The notes under the pieces are model-generated. The model was not told where the DNA came from, did not search any database, and was given only the letters and a program-made list of their open reading frames with translations. Source: Cardinalis cardinalis (Eukaryota > Chordata > Aves > Passeriformes > Cardinalidae). From it: 64,000 bases of DNA. The position numbers and the translations under genes were made by a program. The stretch spans positions 1,656,866 through 1,720,865 of the forward strand of contig JACDOX010000157.1 of the NCBI GenBank assembly GCA_014549065.1. Reading direction: 5' to 3'. Below are positions 11,095 to 23,311 of the stretch, one piece after another; within the stretch, counting starts at the first letter, position 1; each line of letters starts with the position of its first letter.

Positions 11095-13178
11095 NANTTG
11101 GGATTAATAACACTGCAAAGAAGGGGAAAAAACCACCAAGCAACCTTCACCTGTCCAAGTCTGATAGGTATCAATCATGAGAATTCTTTCTACCTAAAAA
11201 GAATTTTAAAAACCCTCTTGATTTTATAAAAACAACAAATTGTGAGCATCTATTAAAGAGATTTTTTTCTTTCCTGCATATTTTATAGTGGTTCTCAGTG
11301 CTGCTCGATTCCTGGAGCTGAATCTCCTGAGTAAGCACTATTTGACCATATCTTAGAGCCTGTGTGTGTGGTTTGCATTCTAAGGCTGGGGCCAACATTG
11401 ATTTTATTTCCTCTTAGTATTTTATAGTTACTAGACTGCAACAAATTTTTTTGTAAGTCAAGTATGGATTTAAATACGGAAGCCAAGAAGGAAAGGTACT
11501 GAATCTGTACTATGCCATAAATATAATAAATTTGTGATTTCTTTTTTTTTNANTNNTTTTTTTTACTGTTACAGTTAGAGAGGAGATAGCTGTGTGCTTA
11601 GTTTGTGTAGCAGCTCCTCTGGAAAGCCAAGGGAGGCTTGGAAGCCCTGGAAACAGCCATGGAGGGCTGGTCTGGCCTCTCCTTGCACCTCACCAGCTGG
11701 TTTCTCCTTGCTTTACAAGGAACAGTGTTGCCACCATCTGTCTTTATGAGAAAAGAAACTGAAAACAAACACACACAAACCCAAAACCAAACCAGTTTCT
11801 TTTCCAGAAAAGAAAACCAAAACCAAACCTNCCAAGAAAGAATAAAAAGAGGAAATGTTTTTCCCAGAACAAGTCAATAGCATAAGTGAAATGGGGGTGT
11901 GGGAAAGGATTGATATCCATATCCACAGAGATTAGAATAGAAAATGGATTTGAAACACAAAAAAAAAAGCAAGGGAGGAGTTTTTCTGCATTTTAAATAG
12001 CTTTGCTATCATTATCTAAATATCCATCTCCATGGGAAATAAGACAAACTTGGCATTTCACAGGGAGAATGGGGAAGGAAGATGAGCAACTTTTGGCTTT
12101 ATTTGATAGTTCTGAACTAATTATGTAAGAAATATGTCTATAATCATTTCTTTTTGAAAAGAAAATAAGTTCAGCAGCTATCTAGGTATTAGAAAAAAAA
12201 TCCTAAAGGTTTCATACATTCTTGTTGTACATGTCATGTTCCAGCTCCAGTAATGTGGAATGCCTGGGGCCCAGAGAACAAGAGAAGAACTATTCTTCAT
12301 TACCAGGTTATCTAAAATCCCTCTCTGATATCTGGAATTATTTTCTAAAAATGAAAAAAAATACTGCAGTCCATTTTCACTGCATTTTACTCCTTGTAAT
12401 GCTCAATAACCAAGTTTCAAAACCCATTTTTCCTCTGTTGTTCAGAGGCAAGGAGGAACACATGAGGAGTGAAAAATTCCCCTTGGTAGTCAGCTCTCAC
12501 TAAGCTGAATAACCCCACATATGATCAGGATAGCAGAGATAAAATCTTCCTAAAAGCAGTAAATATTCTCCTGAATGGACTCCCTGTCCCTTTCAACATA
12601 AGTTAAACTGATTTTAGGTGGAATATCAGGCAGGGTGTTCCAGCAGAGCTGGAGTCAGCTTCAGCCCAGCACCAAGGGGCTGGAATGAGGTCTTTGCTCC
12701 CCTACTGAACCCTCAGCTCGCACATCCCAGAGCAGCCAGAGCTGCCCCAAACCCACAGCAGCTCATGCCAGCTCCCTTCCCTGCTCCAGCACCCTCAGCT
12801 GAGAAACGCCACGTGCGTGGCCTCAGTGAGATGGAAAAAACCAGCACAGAACATTTTAAATATTAATGCATTATTGCTGACAAGCCTGACACGATGTTCT
12901 GGTATTTACAGGTTTCAAAAAGCTGATATTCTTCCCCTGTGACTGCCAGTAAAATNTAGCCATATATATGTTTAAAATGGTATTAACATGCACAATGCCA
13001 GTGGAAAAAGATATCATCACCACCGGTGTTTAGGTCTAAAGGCATCCCACAATACAAATAAATAGTGCAAAATCATCACAAATATGTACCAGAGCATACT
13101 GAGCTTAAGAATCAGGGCCTGTTTCAACATGAGAGCAATTCTGCTGTTAAATACCAAAAAAACTGCAGCACCAGTCAG
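11095..13178. other. Unique DNA with simple tracts
   Basis: No gene was found. A T-run with four Ns at about 11542-11564 looks like an unresolved homopolymer. An A/C-rich stretch at 11759-11829 (AAACC/CACAC words) resembles the larger tract at 24237. A frame at 12618-12866 is rich in Ala and Pro and matches nothing I know. Confidence 0.55.
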
Positions 13179-13213
13179 CAACCTTTACCAGGGGTACCCA
13201 GCTGTACCTGACA
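13179..13213 (+). repeat. 35-bp dispersed repeat, left copy
   Basis: This matches 15062-15096 in 32 of 35 positions. The last 21 bases, starting GGTACCCAGCTG, are identical. The copies are in direct orientation, 1.88 kb apart. The source is unknown: it may be a fragment of a diverged repeat family or a local duplication. Confidence 0.7.
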
Positions 13214-13429
13214 CTTGGCCTCAGCTGGAAGAGAAACAAGCAGGATGTCAGCAGAGCTGAGGATCAACATGATGACTTTTATTGCTCTGGAAATACTTAA
13301 AAATAAATAAATAAATGAAAACAACCCTTTTCTTTTTTACCTTGCAAGAGTCTGTATTTGAGAGACAAATGTGGCAAATCATAGGAGGGGAAAAAAGAGG
13401 GAACATTCTGCTTTCCTTTAATATCTAGA

Positions 13430-13560
13430 TCATGTTAATTGATCCCAGTAGAGCCCCTCATTGCCAGACTACTGCAATTAGCTCACCGATTTCTGTATTT
13501 GTATCATCTTGCTTCTGCTAATTACAGATGAAACAATCCTTTGGAGGAGGTTAAAATCCT
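13430..13560. promoter_or_regulatory. Candidate conserved regulatory element
   Basis: A dense set of homeodomain-type core words lies in about 110 bases: TTAATTG at 13435, CAATTAG at 13475 and TAATTA at 13519. A SOX-type AACAAT follows at 13532. The stretch is free of repeats and of simple-sequence character. This arrangement is common in developmental enhancers of gene deserts. It is inference from motif density alone, since I cannot see conservation. It could equally be ordinary AT-rich DNA. Confidence 0.3.
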
Positions 13561-13927
13561 CCTCTCTTTTCCTGGGGAAAAGCATTAACACCTTTTCAAA
13601 CACTTGCGAGTTCATAAGACCTTCCAGGTTCACCATTTGCATTACAAGTTTTAGTTCAAGAGCACAACTTAGAAATTAGCAAAGGCAATGACACCGAGCA
13701 AGGCAAGGAGAGGCAGCAGCACCTTGTCACTGCAGATCCATGGGACAACCANATTCCCTGGAAAAAGCATGGTTCCTCACCTGCCCAGTCCCAAGTGCCA
13801 TGGACTGAGTTTTAGTTGTTTGTGAAAAATGAAAAATAGGGAAAAAAAATCAAAACNCCACCAAAAAAACCTAAAAATATGTGTGACAGAGGCTCCAAGA
13901 NACTTCATTGCAGGCACCACAAACAAC

Positions 13928-14069
13928 CACAGAATCCCAGAATGGTTTGGGTTGGAAGGGACCTTAAAGCTCATCCAGTGCCACCCCTGCCATGGCAGGG
14001 ACACCTCCCACTGTCCTAGGGTGCTCCCAGCCCTGCCCAGCCTGGCCTTGGGCACTGCCAGGGATCCAG
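13928..14069 (-). mobile_element. CR1 LINE 3' fragment (about 140 bp)
   Basis: On the + strand it starts CACAGAATCCCAGAATGG, continues through GGGTTGGAAGGGACC, CATCCAGTGCCACCC and CCATGGCAGGGACACC, and stops after CTGCCAGGGATCC. This is the reverse complement of the avian CR1 3' end, so the element runs on the minus strand and is 5' truncated. It is little diverged and therefore fairly young. An A-rich run follows at 14069-14089. Confidence 0.95.
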
Positions 14070-15061
14070 AAAAAAAAATAAAAATGAAAAAAACCATTGC
14101 TGGAGTGAGTTTGTTTGAACCAATGCCTTCAGGCTATCCATTACTACTTCAGACTTAGCAAAGTGTCTTCATCTTGCATAATANTGAGGTGTTTTGCCTT
14201 TTTGTCTTGAATAATCACAGTCATCTCAAAGAGGAGGGAAAAAATCTGAACTCTTTCACTTAGACTTNACAGAATTATTCATAGCAGCTTGCAAGTCTAC
14301 TGGGATTATTCAAAACTTGAAAAGAAACCCAATATTTCTATTCTAATATTGCATGTACAGCTCTGCAGCAATTATAAAACACATTGCTCAGTANTTTCCT
14401 TAACACAGGCTGGCTTGAAATTAATTGTTCTGGAAAGAAGTAAGTAGATCTCATTTACTGCTGGAACATAACTTGAATACAGTTTTCATGTATTAAAATT
14501 ATTCCCTGGTGGCTAAAAGGAATGAACAAAGTCTCAGGGAAGGCAAGGGTTTGTTCCACAGCAATTAGTTACCATCACAGAGTCTGCAGTCCCCTTCTCT
14601 TTATTATTACTCCTGTGATGGGAGGTTAAAGTGAACTGTTAACACTTCATACAATCCAAACTAGGTTTAGAAAATACACACTCTACCAGGCCATTCCTCA
14701 CAGAAAGAGATGCTGTTAACACCCAGGATGGTGATGTTACATTCACAACTTGGTCAACTCATATTTTGGTTATACTGCAATATTTTTAAAGGAAAAAACT
14801 GTGGAGAACATGAATTCTATTTTCTACTTGCAAAGAAACAGAAAGATACAGTCTTTGTTGTCAGCTCATGTAAGCAGCCTGAAAACCATTTCAGGCTTAT
14901 TGATCACTTATTAATCTAGTATTTAATTATTTTTTTTCTATCGAAAACAAACCNTTTGGAATACTTAGAACCCTTAGGATAAATTATCTCCTTAATTTTA
15001 TCCCTGAATTCACATTGTAACCATGGTAGGAGTCTTGTTGCTTTCGTTCCTTCAGTCCCCA
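14070..15061. other. Unique non-coding DNA
   Basis: A-rich just after the CR1 fragment, otherwise featureless. A frame at 14710-14919 shows no recognisable domain. Confidence 0.5.
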
Positions 15062-15096
15062 CAACCCTTCCCAGTGGTACCCAGCTGTACCTGACA
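15062..15096 (+). repeat. 35-bp dispersed repeat, right copy
   Basis: Partner of 13179-13213, with three mismatches in the first 15 bases and none in the last 20. Confidence 0.7.
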
Positions 15097-16539
15097 TAAT
15101 CAATATTAGGGAGGAAGAAGAAAAGCCCCACACAAACACTGCCTGATCATCTCCCCACNACACTAAAAAAATTACACTGCACTGAAAGGGAAACAGGAGA
15201 TGCTGAAGATGCTTGAAGGCTGGTTTTGCTTCAGCAGNGCATTAACTGAGTGTGTAGGACAATTCCTGCTCACACCTGCCCAGCTGGGTGCTCCAGAGTC
15301 CANGAGGCTTCAGCAAGGCCTGCAGAGCTCCTGATCTCTCATAACAGTTGTTGTCAGCACACTTTACCAGAATATTTTAGTTTGCTTGCTATTTATTTAA
15401 ATAGCTGTCCCCAAGCTTCTCTGCCTCAATAAAGAAAAAAAGGAATAAAAGCCCAGCAACAGCAGCNAAGTGATTTTGTTCATGGAAAAACCCCTATGTT
15501 TGCACATAGAAATAAAGGCAGGTTCTACTGAAGAGTTTCAAGACCTGTGAGGTGTCAGAACCTCAGTCCAATTTATGCACAAACGGTTGTATCTGACAAG
15601 TGGCAAATTTCTACGGCTGAAACAAAAATCTCCATCCAGAACTGGAATTAAAGCAGTCAGTGATTTCCAGAGGGCAAAGCAGAGTGTCCACAGATGGGCT
15701 CAGGTGCCTCCTCAGTGGTGAGGCAGCCATCCACTTCCCCCTGTGATTGCCCAAACCCCACAAACAACAACCCTTGGGCACCCTGAACNCTGAGCAGCTC
15801 CCAGATCTGTCACTTGTCCTCCCCCAACAAAAACAAATAATTGAGAAATACTGCTGACAAGGGATAAGGTGAAAAAAACAGTAATGGCTCATCTGCAGTT
15901 CCTAGCGGGCCTTTCCAAGCACAGCAGGAAGAACCCAGCGCCCCAGGGAGATGCAGGAGAGCAGGACACACCTTCCCTCAANAGCCACTGCCAAGGGGTC
16001 CCTGCATGGACCCTGCAGCCTCCTGACATCCTCCATGCAACGCTGGGCCTCAAGAGGCCAAGCCAACAGCAAAGTCGAGTCAAAATGACAATGAGCAGGC
16101 TCATAGAGATTAACTTCATGATTAATATCAGTATAAAAGTAATAGTAAAAAAGTCAGTATTTTAATAAGAAATTAAAGACTTAATCTTTAATGTGACAGA
16201 TTCTGTATTTTGGAAAGGATTCAGGTTGGTTTTATAAAAAGTAGATGGCCANTGACTCTAAACTGTAGCCACAGGTCTGGCTGCACTTACATTAACAAAA
16301 GTCCATTCTTCCTCCAATCAACACCTAACACTGATCAGACTGAAATTGGCAAACATGGGCAGAAGTTAACTAAATTTGAATTCTCCACATGTCTGTTAGA
16401 AGTATTATTGTTCCCAACAGGTCTTGAAGCNTTTCAAAAACCAAGCTGATTTGCAGCACAGGTGGCTGGTGGCTCACAGCTCAGCATGGTCCTTTCTCAG
16501 CAGAGACCAGTGACCAGTGTTCAAATGCCCACAGTTAAC
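15097..16539. other. Unique non-coding DNA
   Basis: No exon, RNA gene or transposon was recognised. The region 15600-16060 is somewhat GC-richer, with short frames on both strands. Those frames contain Ns and match nothing I know. Confidence 0.5.
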
Positions 16540-16995
16540 ATCTTGGATGCATCTTAATATTCATTGTTGGTTTGATTAAAAGGCATAGTTTCACACGAAT
16601 TGAAGGATTATCTTTTGAAGCCAGCCAAGCTGCAGTGTTTGAGTGCCACTTAAGGTGGTGTTTAATCAGGAGAGCGGCGGCGGCGCTGCCCGACCAGGCT
16701 GCCTCCACTGCTGCCTGCTCCATTTTTCCCCATAATTGCAGGATATACTTTATTGTGACAGGGGCCCAAGCAGTGGAATTCCAATATGCCATCCATCAGG
16801 TTCTCCATTATTGGATTAGCTGGATGTGGCATCATTACCGCTGCACTTTCATGCCTATCATTGATCGTGGCGTTCCTTCTATTTCACAATTAATGCAAGT
16901 CAGCTGGATTGATCAATCTTCTGATGAGTTTGAGCCACAGTCAATATATTCTTATGGCTCTGTGCTACTGATCTGTATGTTTTATAGCTGTGCCT
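16540..16995. promoter_or_regulatory. Candidate conserved regulatory element (about 450 bp)
   Basis: This block differs in texture from its surroundings. It is free of simple sequence, contains a small CpG-bearing (CGG)4 core at 16675-16685, and has many homeodomain-type words: GGATTA (OTX/PITX-type core) at 16813, CACAATTAATGC near 16885, and the palindrome ATTGATCAAT near 16908. It also keeps a + strand frame open for 141 codons (16572-16997), but the predicted peptide is rich in Trp, His and Cys and resembles no family. I favour conserved non-coding DNA over an exon because no splice-like borders enclose the frame. This is inferred from motifs only. Confidence 0.35.
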
Positions 16996-16997
16996 AA

Positions 16998-19900
16998 GGA
17001 TTTGTCATTCTGGCTACACATTTTCTTGATGGTTTTTTTTTTTCCTTTTTCTTTAGATACTCCTGCTACCACCTTGCTGCCTAAACCACAAAGTGTTTAT
17101 GAATGACTCACGCTGCATGAAAAAAAAACAGGGGTAACTAAATTCATCACTGGAAAGAATTTTCTTAAAAAAATAAATAAATCACACTCTTGAGTTGGTT
17201 TAGCAGCAGCCAGTCTGAAAGCTGAAAACACTGAGCTTCCAAGGAATTGCAGAGATTTCAGAGGAGTGCAAGAACTTTCATTCCTCGCTTCCACTGACAG
17301 CAGCTTTGTGAGATGTGCAGATATGTTAACAACTTGATTGTTAAAATCTTTCAAACACCATGATAGCTCTATTTGTTTTTTTAAACCTTACTCTTCTTTC
17401 AGAGGGTAAAGAAGTGTGCAGAAAAATCTCTTGACAGTGAGAGGGAGAATGAAATGATGGGGCATTAGGAGAACAGTGAACCACAATATTTGCTTAACAC
17501 CATTCTTGTTACCCTGTGTCACAAACATTGCTATCCATTTTTGAAAATTTTCTTTACAGAGGAGAATAAAGTTACTGTCATTTTCTAATAAAAGACAGAC
17601 TAGACATAAAAGTGCAATAATATACTTTTGAATATTCTTTGTAAATGTGTCTTTTATCTGCCTGTTACACAATGTACCCAGATCAATGCCTGTACTTTTT
17701 CTATAAAAATAACGTGATTAAAAAAAAACACAAAGAAAAGCAGCAAGCCAGAAAAACCCAAACAAAAAGTCACCAAACACAAACCAAACTAAACCAACAT
17801 GAAACTTGAAAGAGCCACGTTAATGCTGGTTCATTATTAGAGTTCCATTTCCATTCATCTATATCCCATTATAAGAAGCCTCAATTAACAGAAGATGCTA
17901 AATTTAAATATAAGAAAGTGAAATGANAGTTGGAAAAAGAGTAAAATAAGTTAATGAATACATTCAAATTAGAGTTTGGACGTTCTGGACTGGTTTGCAC
18001 ACACAGTGCCCTCATTAAATGAAGAATAATTGCTTTTTTTCATCACTCCCTCATCTGTTTGACAAAGCCAGGACTGGTGAGAACTACAGGGTATTAGCAG
18101 TGATAATTACACTGCAGTTTTGTGACAGTGATACCACAGTTTTAAACACCTTGTTTCATCTTGTAGAATCTAAACTTATAGGTAAAAGCCATTTANAACT
18201 GAAGCCTTTTTACAATTTATTCCAGTTCAAAAAGCAAAACAACGTCTGAACACTTTTTTTTCTGTAAGCCCTGAAAATACCACCAACACAGNAAGAAAAA
18301 GAAACACGCTGTCTGACAGGTGGAAATGCTCTGTTAAATATAAAATAAGTTGTATTCAAAGCAAGTAATGTTCTCCCTTAAACATCCTGGCTTTGAAGAC
18401 AGCAAACATTTCACATTATCCATACATAATTCAGCCACTAAAAGGGCTCCACCTAAACTATTTCCCATTACATTCCTAGGAAATTTGGAATAGAAAAGAC
18501 AGATCTTGTGCCTTAAACATGGATGATATAATACAACATTGAGCTGTTACAGGGCTTTCAAAGGCACTTGGAAAACCAAGGAGCAGCCCTTTCCCACCNG
18601 TGCCAGGCAGAGCAGGATCCCTGCTGCAATCACTGGTTTTCTCCACCTGGAAAAACATGAACTAAGCAACATGCCAAATCATTTGAAGTCTATTTAAGTC
18701 TTAAATTAGTTCATGAATCTATATTTAGGCTGCCTACATATATGGCCTGGATTTAGAAATGCAGAGCACAGCAAATCTTAGCACTGTACCCAAAAGTGCT
18801 CNCATCTTTCAGGAATCAGGCCATTATATTTAGATGCCTAATTATGGGAATGAGATTTGAACAAACTTAGCCTAGAGAATTTTAGCCTAGATAGGTGCAC
18901 ATGACATCACAAAGGTTTTGAAGTTGTTCTGAGATATGATACACTATGGCAGAGAGCTCATATTCATGTAGAAATGAAAAAAAACCTGCCTGGTGATTAT
19001 AAATACATTACAATTTAATATGTTGGGTACTTACAGAGAAAAAAAATCCTATTTTATTTCTGTTAAAAAGACTACAGTTTTTCAGGTGCAAAGGGAAATA
19101 AATTAACATTCTATTTAATCCTGNTGCCAGAAGATACATGCTAAGCACAGAAACTTTTTTGTTTCAGCAAAGTTGGAGCTGAGGTATCAAATAAAGACAA
19201 CTCTAAAAATAAGGCAATAATTACTTTTAGNATGCAAATAATTTTTAATTTATCAGATATTTGGGGTTTTATTTTACATTACATCATATTTCAAAAGGTA
19301 TTGGAAAGCAACCCCAAATCTTGCAACTAAAAGATAGATAATGAATTTTTAAATTGTAACTACAAGTCCACTCTTAGAGGAAAACATGCTTTGGTTTGGT
19401 TTTGGGTTTTTTTGGTATTTTCAAGAGGGAATCAGCTGGGGTTTTTTTTTGTTTTTCTCTATATAGTCGCAAATGACTCTGCTGGGAAATATGGACATTA
19501 AAATGTTTTGGTTCTGACATTGGTGTAGCCTGTTGGAGCCACGTCAGATTTTCAAACAGAATCTTCTGCTTTTCTGAACTAATTCCCATTCCCAGAAGTG
19601 ATGGCTGCACTTTGGCCTGATGGCACTGCAGAGATCCCTGCAGGTTTGCTCCCACAGAAAAGCTCAGCTTTATAAAACTCCCCATGAGCTCCAGGAGAGG
19701 CCGAGCCCAGCTCCTCACAAAAATCACTGGGGGTCAGGTGGGCTCCAAAACCAGAGCAGAAATGCAAAACTGGTGTGAATTTCTCTGCTGATGTATTTTT
19801 GTGGACCACTAATGCAAATGTATTTGTGTTTTCAGGAACTTAACAAGAAAAAAGGAGCCAACCAGAACAGTAAATTTTTAACATTGCTGTGATTTATGAT

Positions 19901-20849
19901 GTTTGGGATGTGTTTGCCCAGTAAAACAGGGAAGGGCATCAGGAATTTAGATGGATGTGAATTCAAAGAAACTTCCAGGAAAAGCTGCATGGCTACACAA
20001 ACTAAAATTCCATCAATTACTCAACCTGTAAAAACCCCTAACGGTAAATACTTCATATATCCATAAATCCTGAATTGTCTTTTAGAGTAAGAAGGAATGA
20101 ACCAAATATTTTTGCATTCAAATTTTGTATGGAAATCACAGAAAAAAGAACACTGCAGGCATCTTATACAAAAGAAACAATCCCCTCCCTGGGCCTCATC
20201 TTGTGGGTTTTTAGTTCTCGCATGGGCAAAAGGCAGAGTGAGAATGCACACACAGGCAGGCAGCTCAGATAACAGGATACACACACTCACCTTCTGTTTC
20301 TACCTCCTCAAATAAAAGTTCATTACTTTTTCAAAGGAAATGACAAGTAATTTATGAGGTAATACACATAAATGCTCCAAGCACGAGAAAACACAGCTTT
20401 CAAATAATGCAAAGAAACTTATNTCTCTGAGGACTTTAAAGGTATTGCCAGGTTCTCTGGTGCAGAGGTGTAGTATAAATACTATAAAATGCAGTAGAAA
20501 GCATTAAGCAACACACACTTCCTGCTGAATTATAGATGTAATCAAAATGAGCAAACACACAACATCACTCTTCACCATGCTTTTCTTCCTAGAGAATTTA
20601 GGCTGAAGCTCCAGCTTTTGTGTTCCCTGGGTTTTATGCCCTCTCCATTGTTTACCTAAGAGATTCTGAGTTTCATAACATGCCATAGCACATCATAAAA
20701 AAGCTATAAACCTGGACATTTCTCTTGAAAGTCATAGATCAAGTTCCCACCAACACCAGCCCCAGGAGCTGATTTTGATTCTACCTTATATGTATGTTTC
20801 ATTGCTTATGTTTTAACACCATTTTAAATATTTACTTAGCATCTTTCTA
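16998..20849. other. Unique AT-rich non-coding DNA
   Basis: No gene or transposon was seen. It includes a T run followed by AG at about 17032-17056, A/C-rich simple sequence at 17720-17800, and T/G-rich words at 19389-19460. Frames at 19374-19809 on the minus strand overlap one another and show no domain. Confidence 0.55.
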
Positions 20850-21260
20850 AAGACAGAGCCGGTGTCATTAAATCAGAGAGCAGAATTGTGTTATGGAAAT
20901 TGTAATCATTACAGCTTGACCTAAAACTGCTAATGCAGGCTTTTCTGTCGTCTAATTTTGCAGCCAGAGCAGCCGTTTCCTGTGGCTCACTGATCCTGAC
21001 AATACCCTCAGACCAATTCCCGTGCTTCCCTCATCACNGGCAGATATCACTTCAACAGATGTCAAGAACAGCTAAGTGCACTTAGGCCTATTTGTTAAAT
21101 TCCTGGGGGGAGGTAGATTGGCGAAATTCATCCTGTAATTAAACCGCATATTTCTTTCAAGCTGCCTCTTCCCTCTTCCCTTCATAATCCCNCTGCCTTG
21201 CATCAAATCATTTAGGCACTTATTGGCCACAATCAATACAATATGAGATCCATTAATTTA
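20850..21260. promoter_or_regulatory. Candidate conserved regulatory element upstream of LTR A copy 2
   Basis: The stretch mixes moderate GC with well-spaced regulatory-type words: AATCATTACAG near 20904, TAATTAAA at 21136, TTATTGGCCACAATCAATAC near 21220 and CCATTAATTTAG near 21250. It has no simple sequence and no repeat similarity inside the window. The type A LTR copy 2 landed about 220 bp downstream. The call is inference from texture and motif content. Confidence 0.25.
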
Positions 21261-21477
21261 GTCCCTGGGAGGTTTGCTGGGAAGAGCAGCCTTGCTCTGC
21301 CAGCATTCCCAGGCGTTCCTGCGAGCCACAGAGCACCTGGAGAGGATTTATGGCACCTCCAGCCCCTGTGCCCACAGCTCTGGCTGCAGCCAAACCCACA
21401 GGGATGGGATGGGNTGGGATGGGAAACACTGAGTGCAGCCCCTCCCTGCATGCACAACTGCAGCAATCAAACCCCAG

Positions 21478-21878
21478 TGCCACTGCCATATTTTCTGAAA
21501 AATCCCTTCACCAGGATTTCTTCTCCTGGGAAGCTGAGAAGCCTCAGAGAAAAATGTAAAAAATAATTATCTGATTTGCTTTTCCTGTGTTTTGCTGCTT
21601 TGGAATGTGGTTTAGAGATTTTTTTATCCAACATGTGAATTGTTTTTAATTAATGACCAATCACCATCAGCTGTGCTGTGTTGGACTTTGAGGAGTCAGT
21701 CACAAGTAATTAATTCTCATTCTTGTTAAGCCTTCTGATGTATCTTTTCTCTATTNTTTAGTATAGTTTAGTATAGCATTCTTTACTATATTAAAATATC
21801 ATAAAATAATAAATTAGCCTTCTGAAAACACGGAGTCAGATACTCAATTCCTCCTTGGTCCTGGAGACCTCACAAAGA
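21478..21878 (+). mobile_element. Solo LTR, type A, copy 2
   Basis: About 400 bp beginning TGCCACTGCC and carrying all the family landmarks: AAAATCCCTTCACCAGGATT, CTGGGAAGCTGAGAAGCC, the CTTTTCCTGTGTTTTGCTGC block, TAGTATAG repeats, AATAAA near 21808 and AGCCTTCTGAAAACACGG. The flanks are the identical hexamer CCCCAG (21472-21477 and 21879-21884). With those flanks the 3' end reads ACAAAGA, so it finishes in GA rather than CA and is about 5-6 bases shorter than in copies 4 and 5. The second base pair, GC instead of GT in TGT, is also a variant. No internal retroviral sequence was seen. Confidence 0.85.
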
Positions 21879-21884
21879 CCCCAG

Positions 21885-22943
21885 CCCAGCTTCCCCTGCT
21901 CAGGGCCCCTCACTGCAGACAGGGAAATGGGACTGGAGAGAAACACCAACGAGGGGCCTCACTGGCACAGGTGCACTCCAAACACCTTCCACCCACATGC
22001 TCTCTCTTGCCTTGTATCTTACACAACTTCCTCTTACTGAATATGGTTCAATTTGGCTGGGATTTGGTTTTATTCTCATAAATGGATGAAACCAGCCATT
22101 TATTTTTATTTTTTTAGAAAGCAGATATAAACAGAATTCTAAAATTAGCCTATGTTTCATTTTTAAGGATATGCTGTTGCATTATGTATTTATAAGCAAA
22201 TATATCAACGAGGTCCCTAACATGTAACTGTGAAACTGAGGGCTTAGAAGTGTCAACAAGAAACCATATTAAAGGCTTCATAAACCCCAAGCATGTAGCA
22301 CGCTGGGAAGCNATCAATATGTGCACCAAACAACATGTCATTTGCAATTAAAATTGTATTTGTACAGAAACAAGGACTAGAATTGGTACACACACAGATT
22401 ACTAATGTGCTAGGCTTAACTTGGGAAGGGAAGGAAAAAAAATTCTGAGGCTTAATTGGATTATTTCGCTGCAACTGCAAAAACAATCCATCAGACAAAA
22501 TTCTATATAAATTATTTGCATTTAATTTTTAAAGCATTGGACTAATTAGAAAGTGTTTCTGTCCATTTCATAAGGGATACAATTTGTAACTTTCAGATTA
22601 GCAAATTCTAATTTCAGCGATGTTCTGTGGTCANTTTGAGCTCATTTCCTGTGACAGCACAAGCAAAAGAGCAGAGTTCAGACCCTGGGGAGGCTGGAGC
22701 ATGTGAGGAGAGCTGCAGGAAGGGTGAGAGGAGAGGANGGAGCTGTGGGAAACCCAAACAGACCCAGCAGCACAGATGTTTCAAAAGCTCTGCCCTGGCC
22801 CTGGCTGGGTGCGCTCATTAACTGAAATTCCTAAAGATTTTCTTCCCATCTTTTGATGCCTCAGGTTTGAGCTTTTCTATGTTTCCCATTCTGTGCTGCT
22901 TTAGTGTGAGGGTCTGGGCTCTATATCAGGGGATGGGGAGCTC
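21885..22943. other. Unique non-coding DNA
   Basis: No gene was seen. A GC-richer portion at 22650-22810 begins TGTGACAGCACAAGC, which resembles the start of some avian LTRs. I could not align it to another element in the window, so it is left unassigned. Confidence 0.45.
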
Positions 22944-23311
22944 TGTGCACAGAGCAGGGAGACAAAACAATTCCTGCTCCAGCTGGGCACCAGGGACAAA
23001 TGATCCAAATCTCAGCCCCAGAGCACAAACACCATGGGCTGGAGAGAGAAAAACAAGGATGGGACTGCAGGGGCTAAAGCTGGAATGGGACAAGGAACTG
23101 CAAGGTGCAAATGGAGCAGAACTGATCAAAGTGAGAGACTCCCTTAGTGGTTGTGCATTTTGGGGCCATTTTGGCTCATCTTGGGTGCAGCCCTGGCTGG
23201 GCTCTGGTGCTGCCCAAGGTGNATCCATTGAGAAGATCCTTTGAATAAATCCCTGCTTTATTCTTTAGCTCTGTCCAGCCTCTGCTCTAGCTCAGCCTTC
23301 TCAGGGCATCA
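22944..23311 (+). mobile_element. Solo LTR, type B, copy 2
   Basis: About 368 bp starting TGTGCACAGAGCAGG and ending TCAGGGCATCA. It aligns with 6523-6868 at every landmark, including AGACAAAACAATTCC, GCTGGAATGGGACAAGG, TCTTGGGTGCAGCC, GCCCAAGGTG and GTCCAGCCTCTGCTCTAG. A polyadenylation signal AATAAA lies just after GATCCTTTG near 23244. This copy carries a purine-rich insert-like block absent from copy 1, so the two belong to related but different subfamilies. The start overlaps a 14-base palindrome CTCTGTGCACAGAG at 22941-22954. No target-site duplication was identified, so the ends are approximate. Confidence 0.75.

Noticed and set aside
17032..17056. Long T run ending in AG as a splice acceptor
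   Set aside because: The downstream sequence meets stops in all frames soon after and has no donor site in a sensible place.
22650..22943. TGTGACAGC start as a longer LTR joined to type B copy 2
   Set aside because: It does not align to copy 1 of type B, and no flanking duplication supports the longer element.
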